The notes under the pieces were generated by a model, which had not been told where the DNA came from, did not search any database, and saw nothing but the letters and a program-made list of their open reading frames with translations. From contig NZ_JAHPZL010000001.1 in assembly GCF_019331795.1 (NCBI RefSeq), forward strand, positions 114,617 to 178,616: 64,000 bases of DNA, in the 5' to 3' direction. Within the stretch, counting starts at the first letter, position 1; every line of letters starts with the position of its first letter. Source of the DNA: Austwickia sp. TVS 96-490-7B (GTDB taxonomy: Bacteria; Actinomycetota; Actinomycetes; Actinomycetales; Dermatophilaceae). Positions 62,988-64,000 of this stretch are shown piece after piece. The position numbers and the translations under genes were made by a program.

Positions 62988-63962
62988 GGGCGTTATTCAC
63001 GAGGCGCTAGCGACCCACGTCCCGCACCCCGGGCAACAATCGATACACACCTGTCACCATACACTTATATGAAAACATCGGCCGCTTTGAGATCATGGGG
63101 TTAGACGACTCACATCTCTCAGGGAAGCGACCGATGCGGTACCAGTCGTGCAGCAGGACTCGATCACGATGCACTCGATGAACTCGTCAGGCGGGTCATC
63201 GACATTTTTCACTCCCGGGGAGTCGACTTGCGTAGACATCGATTGCCCGTCAAAGAACACGTCATCCTCACCCTGGAACTCCTACGGAACAATCTGTCAC
63301 AGATGTTCCTTGCTGATCTGCTACATATTTCACCACCCACCGCTTCACGCATCTATCGCAGGATGCTCCCGGTCATCAATGAAGCTCTCCTCTGGACAGG
63401 TATCCCCATAGAGCAAGCAGCCAGTGATGGCCGAGCCATCCTCATCGACGGCACGTACGCCCCGACGGGCAACCGCCCAGTTCAAGGGCAAGATGTCACC
63501 AAAGCCACCTACTCCGGTCAACGCCGTTGCCAGGGTGTCAGCATCCAGGTCGCCTCCACCCTGACCGGACACCTCCTCGCCACGTCTACACCCATTCCTG
63601 GAGCTCGACATGACTCTGCTGCTCTCGACCTCACCGGCTGGTCACAGATCCTCGCAGAAAACCACACGCCATGGATCGCCGACACCGCTGACATCGCCCA
63701 TGACGCTCTCATGCCCCTCACAAAGAAGAAAAAACACGAACGAACCGACAACGAAAAACACTACAACACAGAAATATCAAGCATTCGCGCCTATGTCGAA
63801 CACGCCATCGGACATCTTAAACAATGGAAAATCCTCGCCACCGGCTATCGAGGCAGACTCACCGCCCCCCCCCCGATATCATTGCCGTCATCACCCGACT
63901 CGAGCTCTACCGAATCGGGTGGTAGCCAAGAATGACCTAGAAATGCCTCGTAAATAACGCCC
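62988..63962 (+). mobile_element. IS5-family insertion sequence (about 975 bp)
   Basis: Terminal repeats are GGGCGTTATTCACGAGG (left) and CCTCGTAAATAACGCCC (right). It carries a DDE transposase gene with two frame disruptions. Flanks are TGA on the left and AAA on the right, so no intact target duplication remains. IS5 groups using T-N-A targets fit the TTA duplications seen at the related MITEs. Confidence 0.88.
63134..63925 (+). pseudogene. IS5-like DDE transposase, frameshifted at both ends
   Basis: The main frame (63228-63935) holds a helix-turn-helix (L-A-D-L-L-H-I-S-P-P-T-A-S-R-I-Y-R-R) and DDE motifs: I-D-G-T-Y-A (first Asp), A-D-T-A-D-I (second) and the C-terminal Y-V-E-H-A-I-G-H-L-K (Glu). 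Two shifts break it. Near 63153 one extra base separates an ATG start (63134, M-R-Y-Q-S-C-S) from L-D-H-D-A-L-D-E-L-V-R-R. At 63865-63874 a run of ten C replaces the shorter run seen in the remnant at 23640, throwing the tail D-I-I-A-V-I-T-R-L-E-L-Y-R-I-G-W (stop 63925) out of frame. Confidence 0.8.
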
Positions 63963-63983
63963 AAAGTAGAACCGTCGTATGGT

Positions 63984-64000
63984 GAGGGCGAATCGCCCTC
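63984..64000. terminator. Palindrome at the window end
   Basis: GAGGGCGAATCGCCCTC is a perfect short hairpin, probably a terminator of a gene beyond the window edge. Confidence 0.4.

Overview
The window comes from a motile, high-GC Gram-positive actinobacterium. Evidence for this is the G+C-rich codon use, LPXTG-anchored surface proteins, a flagellar basal-body and hook operon, WXG100-like and DUF4235 proteins, and an actinobacterial-type branched-chain keto acid dehydrogenase. A member of the Micrococcales such as the Dermatophilaceae (motile zoospore formers) would fit, but that placement is an inference from gene content.

Layout. 1-2016: two tandem secreted alpha/beta hydrolases, the first cut by the window edge. 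2127-13264 (minus): one long flagellar operon, flgB-flgC-fliE-fliF-fliG-fliH-fliI-fliJ, then a NlpC/P60 plus lytic transglycosylase gene, fliK, flgD and flgE. 13584-18615: a patchy accessory stretch with a chimeric WXG100-like/permease junction, a lipoprotein, an antitoxin-like remnant, two 112-bp MITEs, a PD-(D/E)XK-like protein and an AlbA_2-domain protein. 18684-20100: tRNA-Ser(CGA), tadA and upp. 20137-20935: a cobalamin riboswitch in front of an uncharacterised gene. 21076-26430: a 5'-truncated LPXTG surface protein, IS5-like remnants, a third MITE, a broken arsenic cluster (arsC remnant, CxxC redox protein, permease, divergent arsR) and an IS630 relic. 26810-34877: an ABC exporter, a membrane-anchored protein, an MFS transporter and a DUF4921 protein. 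35081-40555: a striking RNA-structure region followed by two thioester-domain (TQxA) adhesins with a PhzF-like gene between them. 41143-48938: an Lrp regulator, a TPP-riboswitch-controlled ykoEDC-type thiamine/HMP transporter and a bkdABC operon. 49003-62187: housekeeping and metabolic genes, including a nucleophile-less peptidase E homologue, an AI-2E family protein, hutH with a divergent IclR regulator, a collagen-like PGQ-repeat protein, mobA, a quinone oxidoreductase, padR, ppdK and an M18 aminopeptidase. 62605-64000: a small membrane protein and a near-complete but frameshifted IS5-like element whose ends match those of the MITEs.

The most unusual signal lies at 35128-35520. Seven consecutive hairpins each present GGGG in the apical loop (six closed by U-A, one by A-U). 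Two further hairpins and a strong intrinsic terminator follow, so the array looks like a free-standing non-coding RNA of about 0.4 kb. The same GGGG(A) hairpin motif recurs three to four times in the leader of the adhesin gene just downstream, and one further GGGGA overlaps its ribosome binding site. This is the architecture of a CsrB/RsmZ-type protein-sponging RNA beside one of its mRNA targets. CsrA-type sponges are best known from gammaproteobacteria, so an actinobacterial example near a flagellar locus would be new. The protein partner (CsrA or another) is not in the window and is a hypothesis.

Many of the remaining oddities are decay and mobility: IS5-like ends and matching 112-bp MITEs with TTA target duplications that sit in or against stop codons, genes truncated at IS or MITE boundaries, and a homopolymer-associated frameshift in the transposase.
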